A DNA stretch of 64,000 nucleotides from Certhia americana (lineage: Eukaryota > Chordata > Aves > Passeriformes > Certhiidae), in NCBI GenBank assembly GCA_018697195.1, contig CM031859.1, positions 53,800,828 to 53,864,827 on the forward strand. The letters are read 5' to 3'. Positions 53,350 to 64,000 of the stretch are shown piece by piece. Within the stretch, counting starts at the first letter, position 1. Each line of letters opens with the position of its first letter. The position numbers and the translations under genes were made by a program. Under the pieces are notes generated by a model. It did no database searches. It was not told the DNA's origin and was given only the letters and a program-made list of their open reading frames with translations.

Positions 53350-54380
53350 AAGTAACACTGAGTGTGAGAATACTGGTGGTGAATGGTGTTGCATCCAGCT
53401 GGCAGCCCGTCACCAATGGTGCTCCTCAGGGGTCTGTGCTGGGGCCAGTCCTGTTCAATGTTTTTATTGATGACATGGATGAGGGTATTGAGTCTGTCAT
53501 TAGTAAATTTGCAGATGACACTAAGCTGAGAGCGTGTGCTGATCTGTTAGAAGGGAGGAGGACTCTGCAGAGAGACCTGGAACGGTTGGATGGATGGGCA
53601 GAGTCCAACACAATGAGGTTTAATAAGTCCAAGTACCAAGTCCTGCATTTTGGCCACAAAACCCCCCTGCAATGTTGCAGGCTGGGGTCGGTGTGGCTGG
53701 ACAGTGCCCAGGCAGAAAGGGACCTGGGGGTGCTGGTGACAGCAGCTGAACATGAGCCAGCAGAGTGTCCTGGTGGGCAAGAAGGCCAATGGCCCTGGCC
53801 TGGATGAGGAATGGTGTGGCTGGCAGGAGCAGGGAGGTCATTCTGCCCCTGCACTGGGCACTGGTGAGGCCACACATTGAGTGGTGTGTGCAGTTTTGGC
53901 CCCTCAGTTTGGGAAGGACATTGGGAAGGACTGGAGCATGTACAGAGGAGGCAACGAGGCTGGAGAGGGGATGGGAACACAAACCCTGTGAGGAAGGGCT
54001 GAGGGAGCTGGGGGTGTTTAGCCTGGAGAAAAAGAGACTCGGGGGTGACTTTATCACACTCTACAACTCCCTGAAAGGTGGCTGTAGTCAGGTGGAGGTT
54101 GGTCTCTCACTAGGCAGCAATGGACAGAGTGAGGGGACACAATCACAAGCTGTGCCAAGGGAAATATAGGTTGGATATCAGGAAAAAGTTTTTTAGGGAA
54201 AAAGTGATAAAGTACTGGAATGATCTGCCTGGGGAGGTGGTGAATTCAACACCCCTGGACGTGTTTAAAAAAGACTGGATGTGGCACTCGGTGCCATGAT
54301 TTAGTTGAAGTGTTAGGGTATGGGTTGGACTTGGTGATCTTGAAGGTCTCTTCCAACCTAGTGATTCTGTGATTATGTGA
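53350..54380 (+). mobile_element. CR1 LINE, 5'-truncated, with RT C-terminal part
   Basis: The translation gives reverse-transcriptase signatures: GAPQGSVLGPVLFNVFIDDM, the catalytic box FADDTKL, then ALVRPHIEWCVQFWPLSLG in another frame, and FSLEKKRLGGDFITLYNSLK. A frame change lies near 53760-53800 and further stops follow 54169. The 3' end reads into cttccaacctagtgattctg and ends in the ATTCTGTG-like octamer tail at 54380, as in CR1. About 1 kb is retained of a several-kb element. It cannot move by itself. Confidence 0.93.
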
Positions 54381-55763
54381 CTATTAACTACAGCAGGGCC
54401 AGACCCACTGGAGGTAAAGGAAGAAAAGAGTTACCCATTATTTATCAGAAAACCTTTTTTTAATCTGACTTTATTTTTATGAGATTAAGTATGAAAGTAG
54501 TCATGTTGTCATTAGCATGGATAGAAGTGTCGATGAGGTGTATGCTTCATTGTTCCTTTTTATGTCATTTTTAGGAGGGCAAACTTTACAAGATGGCAAT
54601 GAAGCAGTAAAATACACATTTTCAGATCCTGATAATTTGCCCTGCTGAAATGTATCATCATTCAACTATTAAGCTTTTCAGCATAGACTGCTTCAGTGCT
54701 CTACAAAGTAGGGAAAACAAAGACACAGATACGATGCACTTTTATAGGGAACATGAATGGAGGATATATTGCTGAGTATAGCTCTTACTTTAGTACAGAG
54801 TCATCAATTTCTCTCTATGGTCTCTTCTCAGATACTTATCATTTCCTGCCCACTCCCAATACTGTTCCTTCATAATACAGCTGAGTTCAACCACTATTAC
54901 TTCACAATTCTCTATATGCTTTCCTTGAAAGCTCTTGCAGCATTGCCATGAGACAAAATAACAAGATGTTCAAGCTAAAAAAAATATTTCTCTGAAATGC
55001 AAAGTAGCAAATTATGTTTTACATCTAAACATTCATTAGATAGACATAATTTTCTGACATTCTCAGGTGCAATGCAAAGCTTTTTTGCGAGTGCTTTTCA
55101 CTTTGTACTTCATACTTTTTCTTGTCTTTGGTCTTGTTAAACATGATTTTGATCTCATTAAACAGCAAAGCCTTTAAGTGACAAACTCATAGGTGGCAAG
55201 TACTAGTTGAAATGGAAACAGAAAGAGCAGCACAACTTTTCTCTGCCTCACCTTCCCTCGATGCAGTGTGCTGGTATGGCTGTCTATTGGCCTGTTTTTA
55301 GCTCTACCCACATATGGAAGGGGAAGGACAAAACTTAGAGAGCTTTGGGTTATTAGCCAAGGATGCCAAGAAATTCAAAGGAAAATTTTTTCTGCTTTTT
55401 CTAGAGGAGAATACAAGTGAACACAAATATTGTAATATAAACACACCTTGTTCAAGAAATTAATCTGTTGTGTCAGAATAGTTTTTTAATTATGAAGATC
55501 AGGGATCTAAACTGATATAAATTATCAAAACAGAAGTCTTGTCCTTCTGTGCTTTGCATATAAATATTTATAACCAAAACACCACATGCAAAACCCAACC
55601 TGGAATGAAAGAATATATAAAGCACAATGATTGCTTATCTGCTTCAACTAAATTCGGTAAATAGGCAAACAAATATGTATTTCCTTCCTTCACAACTCTT
55701 GCATCTGGGAGTTCAGCCTCCAGGCAAAAGTTCAAAGCCATGAATCTAACCATTTAAAGCATG
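54381..55763. other. sequence downstream of TAAR1
   Basis: Lies 3' of TAAR1 on its strand and probably holds its 3'UTR; an ATTAAA variant reads on the minus strand near 55486. No other feature was recognised. Confidence 0.4.
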
Positions 55764-56750
55764 TTAGTCTGAAAACAAATGAGTCCTGGAAGAGTCCTGT
55801 TGAAAAACTTTTCCAAACAGAATAATCCTCAATGCCCTGCGAAACCACGTGTAAAAAAATGCATAAACAATTGGGTTAAGTGTAGAATTTAAATATCCAA
55901 ACCAAACCAAAGCATCCATGAGAACAGGAGGTATCATGTAATTCATAAATGGATTGGTTGCTGTAAAGAAGAAAAATGGAGTCCAGCAGATGAGAAACAC
56001 TCCCATTATGATGCCTAAAGTCTTAGCTGCTTTCCTTTCTCTGCAGAACGAAATGTGGTGCATTTTTTTTCTGCTAATTGCATCGATGGATCTTGCTTGC
56101 TTCTTGGCTACAGAGTATATTTTCCTATAGATATACAGCATCACAAATCCAGGGATGTAAAAAGACACTGTGGAGGCCACAATACCTGAAGTTTCACTAA
56201 AAATGAGAAAGCATCCTCCTGCACAGTAGACCTGATTATAAATCTTTTCTGCCCCTCTCAAGTTTAGGTCTAGAAAGATCATCCCAAAAGCAAAAGCAGC
56301 AGGGACCATCCAGCTTATGCACACCATGACCACGATGACAAAAGTATTTATCTTTGATTTGTATCTTAAAGGGTCACACACAGCATAGTAACGGTCAATG
56401 GATATGAAGGAAAGATGGAAGATGGAAGCTGTACTCAGCATAATGTCCGTGCTTGAGTGGATCTTGCAAAAGAACTCCCCAAAATACCAGCAGTGCTCAA
56501 CAGAGCGCACCATACTGCAAGGCATGATGAAGAATCCCAGCAGGAAGTCTACGGTAGCCATTGAAAGTATCAGGAAATTTGTAGGCGTGTGGAGCTGCTT
56601 GAAATGTGATATTGAGATGATAACTGCCAGATTTCCAACCACTGTGGCCAGAATAATGCAAACCATGAAGATGTACATGGAAATACGGATACTGTTTGAC
56701 CAGCTGCTCCTTATGCAAGAGCCATTTACGGATTCACAGCACAATTGCAT
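55764..56750 (-). CDS. TAAR1: trace amine-associated receptor 1, intact
   Basis: A 328-aa class A GPCR in one exon, the size typical of TAAR1. It starts [12 protein letters not shown], with one N-glycosylation site (N9). Seven hydrophobic helices are present. Key residues are D102 in TDIML (position 3.32, which binds the amine), C95 pairing with an ECL2 cysteine (C176 or C180), and DRY at 119-121. CWTP is at 255-258 and NPIVY at 292-296. Blocks such as [31 protein letters not shown] and the tail QQDSSR fit TAAR1, not TAAR2 or TAAR5. In mammals TAAR1 is Gs-coupled, senses tyramine and phenethylamine, and modulates monoamine neurons. The ATG at 56750 was chosen by homology and has A at -3; the frame stays open upstream to 56918, past a splice acceptor at 56853. 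TAAR1 lies 7 kb from the dead TAAR2 on the same strand. Confidence 0.97.
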   Translation of the reverse strand: MQLCCESVNGSCIRSSWSNSIRISMYIFMVCIILATVVGNLAVIISISHFKQLHTPTNFLILSMATVDFLLGFFIMPCSMVRSVEHCWYFGEFFCKIHSSTDIMLSTASIFHLSFISIDRYYAVCDPLRYKSKINTFVIVVMVCISWMVPAAFAFGMIFLDLNLRGAEKIYNQVYCAGGCFLIFSETSGIVASTVSFYIPGFVMLYIYRKIYSVAKKQARSIDAISRKKMHHISFCRERKAAKTLGIIMGVFLICWTPFFFFTATNPFMNYMIPPVLMDALVWFGYLNSTLNPIVYAFFYTWFRRALRIILFGKVFQQDSSRTHLFSD

Positions 56751-56852
56751 CCTTACTGGGGTCTCAAATCCACATAGGTATGCAGCACAGGTAGTTTTTC
56801 CTAATTCTGAGGTATGTTTATGACTGATTTTCCATTTTCTAGATGGGAAGAG
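56751..56852 (-). other. TAAR1: probable 5' part of the TAAR1 exon (UTR or N-terminal extension)
   Basis: A strong acceptor (TTTTATTTTCCTCTCTGCAG, minus strand) ends at 56853, implying an upstream exon. The 102 nt from there to the ATG hold 34 codons with no stop, in frame with TAAR1. The predicted residues (LFPSRKWK...FETPVR) lack hydrophobic or signal character. Most likely 5'UTR; a coding extension is possible. Confidence 0.5.
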
Positions 56853-59800
56853 CTGCAGAGAGGAAAATAAAAGGGCATTGTAAACACCTTCATTTGGTAG
56901 GATGTGTAGGAAATTCACATTTCATTGTTTATGAAGGATAAAAGTATTTTGTAATTACATTTAGCAGAATGACACTTTTATCATCTGACTTCCCCTGGAA
57001 ACGGGAATCTCCTTTGATGAAATAAACTGCGTAATGAGGTGTTCTCGTACCAGAACAGCAGTGACTCCAAGAAGCCTTCTCTGGGCAGTGCCTTGTCCAG
57101 TGGACTGATGAGAAGCCCTTTTCAGTATTTCCATTTTTTGTTTTCAGTCCTAGTCTTCATCAATATTGGCTGGAGCCCTTATCTCTACTTTGGTCTTGAA
57201 AATCAGTAATTTTAAATTCTGAAGCTCCCTCAACTTCTTTTTGGATACATAAAACCTACAAGTCTAAAACAGAAGGCTAAAGCTGAGGAGCCCATGCGTG
57301 ACTTCTCCTCCAGCCCCATCCTGATAGTGATGACTGGACAGATCAAATTTTACTGGAAAATCCTTGCAGGCTCTAGCTGTAAATAGAGATGCAAGGAAAA
57401 AGATCTAAAAGAAGAAAAAAAACTTTTCTGCCCTTTTGCTGACAGAATAAAATGGAAGAATCTGACCAATCTAAAATATTATTTGCCGTATAAGCAAATT
57501 TTTTTTCCTGTCAAGCTCTAGTTTTTTTCAGCGCTAGTAGCTTAACACTACTATGAGTATTGATTATATTAATCTGTTTTTTAGCTAAGGTACAAACATG
57601 GAGAGAAACTTTTTTATGGGTTTAGTCTACATCTAAAGACAAATATCACTGTCCTTCATATGTAGGCAGTAGCATGTCCCTTTTGCAAGTTGCTCTTTTT
57701 ATGAAAACTTTTAATGAAAGTACTTAAACACTTGGAAAGCAATATTTATTTTGGAAAAATCTGGTTTTCTTTTAAATAACAGAATGACAGTGTTATTGTT
57801 AAAAATAGAGATCATTAGCATACGTTGTACAGTAGCACTATCATTATGGCATAAAATGATTATTGGAAAAATATTGACACGGCAATTCAGCCAGTGCTGA
57901 TTTAACCCACTTGCTTTGGGACGTAGTTGCCTCTGGTTATTCTGGATAGAACACAATTAAAAAAAAAATCCTTTCCCGTGCTAAATCAAATGTTACTACA
58001 AGCACACCATAGTACTGGAAACTGTACGAATATAGACAAAAAAACTGTAGTTAGCAAAACCAACAGCTACAACTATCAAACAGCCTGTGTTCTACAGAGG
58101 GATTTTGGAAGTAGGGTCAGGCAGTGGCATCCAAGTGCCAGGGACAAGGTTCACCCAAAGGCACTCTCAGGAGTGGGGGTCATATGAAGTCTGAGTATAT
58201 TTATGTACTGTTTGGGGTGCTTTTCACTTCCCCTTTTTTCTGCCTACAAATATTTGACACCATCTTTGCCCTTTTTAACCTCATTTTAATTATCACTTTA
58301 TATACTTTTTCCTTCCATTTTTGTCAGTCTCTTCATGTTTCTTCTCCTGCCTGTCATTCCTTCTTTCAGCACGTTTACACTCAAGGCAGAGAAAGCACAG
58401 CCAGATGAATATAATTTTCAATTTTCACAATAGAAAGAATTACACACCAAATTTAACTGTATCTGCTGAGAATCATTATAAAGGTTTTAAGCCCATTAAG
58501 ATTGTAAATATGTCACACAGATTTTGAACTTCATTTGTTCTGCATGAAAGTATAAATAAATTAAAAAATTGAGGTAAAACCATCTATGAATCCAGTCAAA
58601 AAGAATTAACATGCTATCTCTAGTTTTCCTTAAGATTTAAAAGATTAATAACTTCTATGTTGTTTTCTGATAGATAAACTGTTTAGCCTAAAGAAATATT
58701 ATCTGTCTTGAAAACAGGTTATCTTAAAAAAAAAAACAAAAAAAAAGGAAATTTTTTTGATTCTTTTTTTTTAATAAAAGAAAGTAGAAACTCCAGCCAA
58801 AAAGTTGGAGGATGGAGCAAACTGAGATAAAGTGTGTGGCTTTGCATTACATGGAAACTAAATAGATCAAAATCCATATTCAAGTGGGCTGAACTCTGAA
58901 TAAGCTTTCAAGAAGAAAGCAGAATGCTTTCCTTCCATATACTAAGGTTAAAATGTGGTAAAATGGAAATTTAAAAGAAGCATTCTCTTAAAACCCACTT
59001 CTCTTACCTTTGTAACTTCATGCTGGGTAGAAGTCAGCTCTTGACATTTATTTTCTGCTGGTTGAGTGGCACTTCTTTATTTTAAAGACTATCTCAAAAG
59101 GCAGCTCTTTACCATCATTGCAGTTCTGGGTAACACAAATTTTGAGAGAACAAGCTTTTAATCCACAGCTGGAGGAGCCTCCAGAAGCCCCCATGTATTA
59201 CTGGGGGATGCTGGTGTGATGAACAGCATTATGGGCTGTTTGACTTGGCAGCAGCTGTCAATGTGAATAGCAGCTCAAACTGTTTATTTTGTCACCCACA
59301 TAGAGAACAAAATCGTGGCTGCAGCACTCATACTTGTTTAATGGGCCTTATTTATAGGTATATTGAATTGATTTGAAGTAGGCTTACTCATTTGATTAAA
59401 TGTTGCAGTCATATTGTGAGCGGCCCAGTATTATCTAAGCAAAGAACAAAAGACACCATGGAGTCTACCTCCCATAAGCTTTTAAAATACAGCAGAATAC
59501 ATAAGTATAGGTTGGTTACAGTAGCATGTGAGATTTTCTTGGAAAGGTATAATGTAGACAGAATGACACCTTGTGTATTTACCAGCCTAGTTATGATTAC
59601 TAAACAAACAGGTTTAATCTAGCAACTCACCAGTTAACAGCTTTTTGCAAGATACAATTATTGAAAAAGTGTTTAAAGTAAACACCTATTACACCTATTA
59701 TTTGCTGTACCAGAGTCACAGATGAAGAGCATCAATTTTTTTGTTCCACAAAGGACCACGCAGCCTTTTGAAAGAGTGATACTGTTGAATGTAAAAGAGC

Positions 59801-59955
59801 ATTATTTTGATGACCATCAGCTAAAGGCCAGCTGAGCCTCAAGGGCACATGCAACGAAGTGGGTTAGGATACTACTTCTTGCAAATTCTTCTGATGACCT
59901 GGGTTAGCTATTTTTTTATGTTACATGCACAAAAATCAAAATGGGTGCGTACAAC

Positions 59956-59962
<7 letters not shown>

Positions 59963-59989
<27 letters not shown>
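59963..59989. repeat. poly-T run (27 nt)
   Basis: An uninterrupted run of 27 T followed by AGG. No retroposon body was recognised to its right. Confidence 0.85.
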
Positions 59990-59990
<1 letters not shown>

Positions 59991-61158
59991 GGCTGCTCTT
60001 ATACAGACTGGGGTTTTGCACTACAAGTTTTTCTTTGCTATAGCAAGAGATTTTGACAACTAAAAAAGGTGCAGAAGCAATGATCAGGCTGAGAAAGAAA
60101 CTACTGGAGAGTGCTGAGAGGATTTGTTGAGGAGAGGAGTCAGGTCTGATTCTTCAGAGCTGTGGAAAAGTGAAAAAGACATATTAGGTCCCAATACTGG
60201 TCTGTGAAAGAGGCCTTCACCCTTCTGAGATGCTGTATGTCTCCTTGGGGCCAGGCACTTCTCTTTGAGGAGAATTGGTAATTGCTGTCTTGACACATAT
60301 ACATTTTAATGGAAGGTAAAGTTTCAGAGAGCAAACCCATGTTACATTACTCTGTACAGTTCATTGCTATGAAGAAGTCTGGGAGCCAGCTCATTACAGG
60401 CACTCACTCCAAGTCCAGCCATGCATGCACGCAGCGCTCTCCCAACATGCTCCATGCCCTCTCCCTTGAGTAACACAGGGACAAAACTCAAGGACATTCT
60501 CTGGAATGGCAGCTCTGCTTCAAGTGTTTGTTCCAGAGACAGGAACCTGCAAACCTCTGGGGGAACTCCTGGGGCTGGGGAGCCTTCCTCTGTCCTGCTG
60601 CAGAGGGGCAGGCAGCAGCCAGCCCTGGAGTGTGGGTTTTGCTTTGCCTCCTCTTGTGCTCAGGCTGGTCAGGGAGTGCTTCCCTCCATCTCCTGGCTTG
60701 TGATAACATTGTGCTGCAAGGCCCACACACATTGGAAAGGAGTGAACCACAGATCTAAGGGGAGCTGTGAGCATGGGAATGGTGGTATTTAACCGAGTCA
60801 TGGCTGAAAGTAAAGAGGAGGTTTTGTTATATCAAGATAATTAAGTAATTGAGCAGGTGAAATTGTTAACTAATTTAGAGTGCGAAGGAACACTGTGGTT
60901 ACGAGCTTTCACTCTATTGGTGCAGATGCTTCAAATAGGCATCTTCTTGTGCCTTAATGTTGATGTGGATCACGAAAATATTCTCAGACTTGCTACTATC
61001 AAAGAGAAACATGTCAAACTCTGTTTTTGTGAGAACTCAAAGCACTTACAAATTGTCAGTGTTTAGCAGTCTTGAATCTGTAATATAGTAAAGCAGTTAT
61101 ACATCAAAATTCAAAGCAAAACCTTTTCTACAAAATTGTTGCTGTGGCTTTTTCCTTA

Positions 61159-61177
61159 AAAAAAAAAAAAAAAAAAA
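61159..61177. repeat. poly-A run
   Basis: A simple A run of about 19 nt in non-coding sequence. Confidence 0.8.
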
Positions 61178-61717
61178 TTATATTTCTGCAACAGGTAGTT
61201 TTCAAAGCTTTGGAAAACCAAGAAAGAAAGATGCCACAACATCTAGAATACTGTCGGTCATCTACCCTCCTTGTTTGTTAGTCTTTAAAACATAAAGTAT
61301 TTAAAATGGAAAACAGCACAGAAGGGAATGGAAATAGCACTTTTGTCAGACATCAAAACTATTTGAAAAATATGTTGCAAAGTTATTATGTCCCTCTTAC
61401 ACAAATCTGTGGAAGGGACACTGGAAATGGGAAAGAACAGAAAACAATGAGAATGAAAACTTTGCTGTGAAAAAAATGTCAGGAAAGCGCTGGTTTCTAC
61501 TGTGATTCATTTAGCTTGCATGTCTGAGGGTACTGTTTGCTCAATCAGCAGAAAGTTTCTCATTTTCACAGTTTATTTTAAAATTGTTTCTCTGTTAGGG
61601 GAACCATGGATTTATAAATACTGGAGGCTGTAAGGTGACCCTATGGCTGAAGAGGAGTTTTGAAAGTGTATAACTCCGCTCACCTTATATGCAAGTCACA
61701 GGGAAAAAAACCCAACA

Positions 61718-61743
61718 CCCCCCCCCCCCCCAAAAAAAAAAAA
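61718..61743. repeat. poly-C followed by poly-A
   Basis: About 14 C followed directly by about 12 A. It is probably length-variable and creates an artificial Gly-rich/Phe-rich ORF on the minus strand. Confidence 0.85.
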
Positions 61744-64000
61744 CCAACTTCCTAAGTTTCCATTCATATGCTTGAAATCTAGGGGGAAATGCCCAAATTC
61801 CCAAAAAGCTATTAGGAAAAAAAAAAATATTTCTTTATAGGGGTTAAACAAGACCTGGCAACTACTAATCTCAATGCTGCTTCTGCAAACCTGGTGCAAT
61901 TCCACTGAAGACAGTCTGAAATTAGCCCAGATTTGTACTGGAGGAATCTGGAAAATAGATGAGGTGATTGACCTGTAGACTTTTTTCCCATGGTTTCTAT
62001 TCCTAATTTTCAGTGGAAAACATCTCTTTTCCTTGCCAAGTAAAGCCAGTTGTTTATACAGAGTAATGCAATGTTTGTGCTCTTGCTTAGTGCTTAGGAT
62101 AAGGACTATAAATCCAAACTCCAACATAAATGCAAATCTCTGAAATGCACAGATGAGTAAGAGATTCCAAGAAAATAATATTTTTATATCAAAGCAAAAC
62201 ACATCCATCCAAAACCAAGAAGCTATCTCTGCACAGAGTGAGGGGTTCTACATATGTGGTAGTCAGGGTAAGTATTGCCATTACATGGTCCATTGCCTTC
62301 AGTCTGCAGCAAAAGCTCCTCTCAGGGCTCCCGAGGGCAGGAGCAGCCTTTGCCTCTCACTCCAGCAGGGCAAGTGAATCCTTGCAGCTGCTGCACAGTG
62401 CAGAAGCACAGGGGGGCAAGTCCCTTGTGCCTTGCTAGTGCTTCTCTGCACCCATCAATCCAACAGGAACATACCACAGTTACTGACTGCAACTACTTTG
62501 TTGATATTTCCTGGCCTCTGAACACCTTAATTACTTCACAGAAAGGAAAGAGCTTTACTCTGAATTCATAGCTGTGTATGCAAAGATCTTTGCCCCCTAA
62601 CTATGTTTCTCTTTCAGCCATTGGGAATGAATGTCTTTTTAAATCATATTTTAAATCATACTTACTGCTGTTGGTGCTATTGCTATTCACTACAGAAAAA
62701 GCTGTGCAGAACAAAAACTTTTCTCTTCAGTACTAACCACAGTAGAATATCTTTGAAAGAAAATGATATCCCAGACTGGCATATCATCAGCTCACCGTAT
62801 TCCCGACTGTATGGCTCGGAGATGACATGGCACAGGAGTTACTTCCTGATCACCATCCGGCACAGGCTGCAGATACAGTGTGTGACTGACTCATCCCACA
62901 CCAATTCTCCCAACTAAGTGGCTGAATGCTTGGTCTGACTGGTTCACAGCCTGCTGGGAAAATCTCATCAACAGGATGACGTAAATCTTACATATCCAGA
63001 AAAGATAAGCATGTAATAAATCTATTCTGACACAAGCCACTAGCATACGCAAAGATGAATCAATTTGAAGGAAGCTAAAGCCAGGCTGCTTTTATGAAAA
63101 GAAGCATGCAAAATGAAGGAGATGTTTATTATGGTCAAGGAACAGATGGAGCTAATAGCACTGAACTGTTTTTAAGATTGCCTAATATTTCACTTCCTCC
63201 TTTCATTTTTGTGTAATGTTGACAAACTTTAACACTTTCAGTTATCTTTAAAAATTTGATTTGCTTATCCCAGACTAGGTATTTTCCAGAAACTCTAAGC
63301 ACAATACTTTGACAGTGTCTGGCAACAAGACTGATAAAAAATATTGTTTCCTTCTAATGAAAAATTTTGCTAGCTTTTTATGATGTTCAGGTGTTTATAT
63401 GATATGCTTTGTAGCAGGGACTTAAGAGATGTTGCTTTCTTATAACATACCAGAGAACTGTACCTGAAGATCATTGACAGCATCCCACATCTTCAAACAA
63501 TAGTTTTAGTATTTCTGTGGAACACGAGCAGGAGCATCCTTCCAGGAAAAATGTAACACCAGAGAAAAGAACTGACCCACTTCGGGTAAGTTTTTGTGTA
63601 TCAGTTGGTGGGCTGCATTGGTGGAGAGCCAGGCCTTTTTGCTCCTGCTCCCCAGAGGTTACTCTGAGCCTGTAGTGGGACCTGTGGGGCTCAGGCTGCA
63701 ACTTCTCCCCTGGGTATTTGGGGTTGGGATAAGCTTGGGACTTAGGAAAGTATGGCACTGGCAAGGTGGCACAAAGGACATAATGCGGAACAAGGACGAC
63801 TGATTTCACTCAGGTGAAATGAAAGTCTTGAAACATCACATTCTGGTCTGGAAGTGTCACTACTCTACTGGAAGCCACTGAGAGCGAAAATTGTTAATGA
63901 GGACTTATTTATCAATAAATGATGTCCTCTGTCTTGTCTTCTCATAGACTGTTCTCTGTTCCTTTCACAAATGCTGGATTTGACTATAGTAGACACATAT

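Larger units (their letters stand above)
56919..64000. other. region beyond TAAR1, no recognised gene
   Basis: Seven kilobases of AT-rich sequence with poly-T, poly-A and poly-C runs. There are slightly GC-richer stretches near 60.4-60.8 kb and 63.5-63.8 kb. ORFs up to 170 codons (62208-61696 minus) are shaped by simple sequence and show no domain. VNN genes, next to TAAR1 in human, are not seen. Confidence 0.55.

Noticed and set aside
53319..54169. Overlapping plus- and minus-strand ORFs as host genes
   Set aside because: Plus-strand frames are CR1 reverse transcriptase remnants split by a frameshift; minus-strand frames are their shadows.
56398..56823. 141-codon plus-strand ORF over TAAR1
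   Set aside because: It is antisense to the well-supported TAAR1 coding sequence and has no recognisable feature.
61696..62208. 170-codon minus-strand ORF with a Gly/Phe-rich end
   Set aside because: The C-terminal part is made by poly-C and poly-A runs; the rest has no domain or conservation signal visible.
1..64000. CRISPR arrays, operons, phage or plasmid systems
   Set aside because: The window is vertebrate nuclear DNA with introns, CR1 and LTR elements; no spaced direct-repeat array or prokaryotic gene structure exists.

Overview
The window looks like nuclear DNA from a bird. The evidence is several truncated CR1 LINEs with the 8-bp ATTCTGTG-type tail, at least one LTR that resembles a widespread avian ERVL-type LTR, low overall repeat content, compact introns, and the conserved STX7-TAAR gene neighbourhood (human chr6q23, chicken chr3). 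Two LTRs and a TAAR set with only one intact copy suggest a neoavian, perhaps passerine, genome. That narrower placement is inference. No bacterial, viral-genome or CRISPR-like system is present.

Left half (about 1.2-33.8 kb): STX7 (syntaxin-7, a late-endosomal Qa-SNARE) occupies the minus strand. I reconstructed all nine coding exons by joining homologous segments at GT-AG boundaries whose phases agree. Together they give 774 nt, or 257 codons plus stop, with no disruption. A CpG island at about 33.03-33.83 kb, with a clear donor at 33554/33553, marks the likely promoter and non-coding first exon. A run of STX7 3'UTR lies below 2515, with poly(A)-signal candidates at 2015 and 1210. Intron 2 (14.8 kb) holds a CR1 fragment, a solo LTR, a hairpin made of CRE half-sites, and a possible 33-nt in-frame cassette exon.

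Middle (33.9-46.7 kb): I see no gene. It contains simple repeats, one perfect hairpin and unconvincing ORFs.

Right half (46.7-64 kb): this is the trace-amine receptor (TAAR) interval. A full-length but dead TAAR2 pseudogene (47.43-48.48 kb, minus) carries at least three stop codons and about four frameshifts. An LTR begins about 45 bp past its expected end. TAAR1 (55.76-56.75 kb, minus) is intact with all class A GPCR and amine-receptor hallmarks. Between and around them are two CR1 pieces and an ERVL-type LTR. The last 7 kb (56.9-64.0) shows no recognisable exon; VNN genes, expected next by human synteny, are not seen.

STX7 acts in endosome-lysosome fusion and TAAR1 in sensing trace amines. 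They are neighbours by conserved synteny, not a functional pathway. I did not find an undescribed system. The most informative points are the TAAR2 loss beside an intact TAAR1, the open reading frame and splice acceptor upstream of the TAAR1 start, and the possible STX7 micro-exon.
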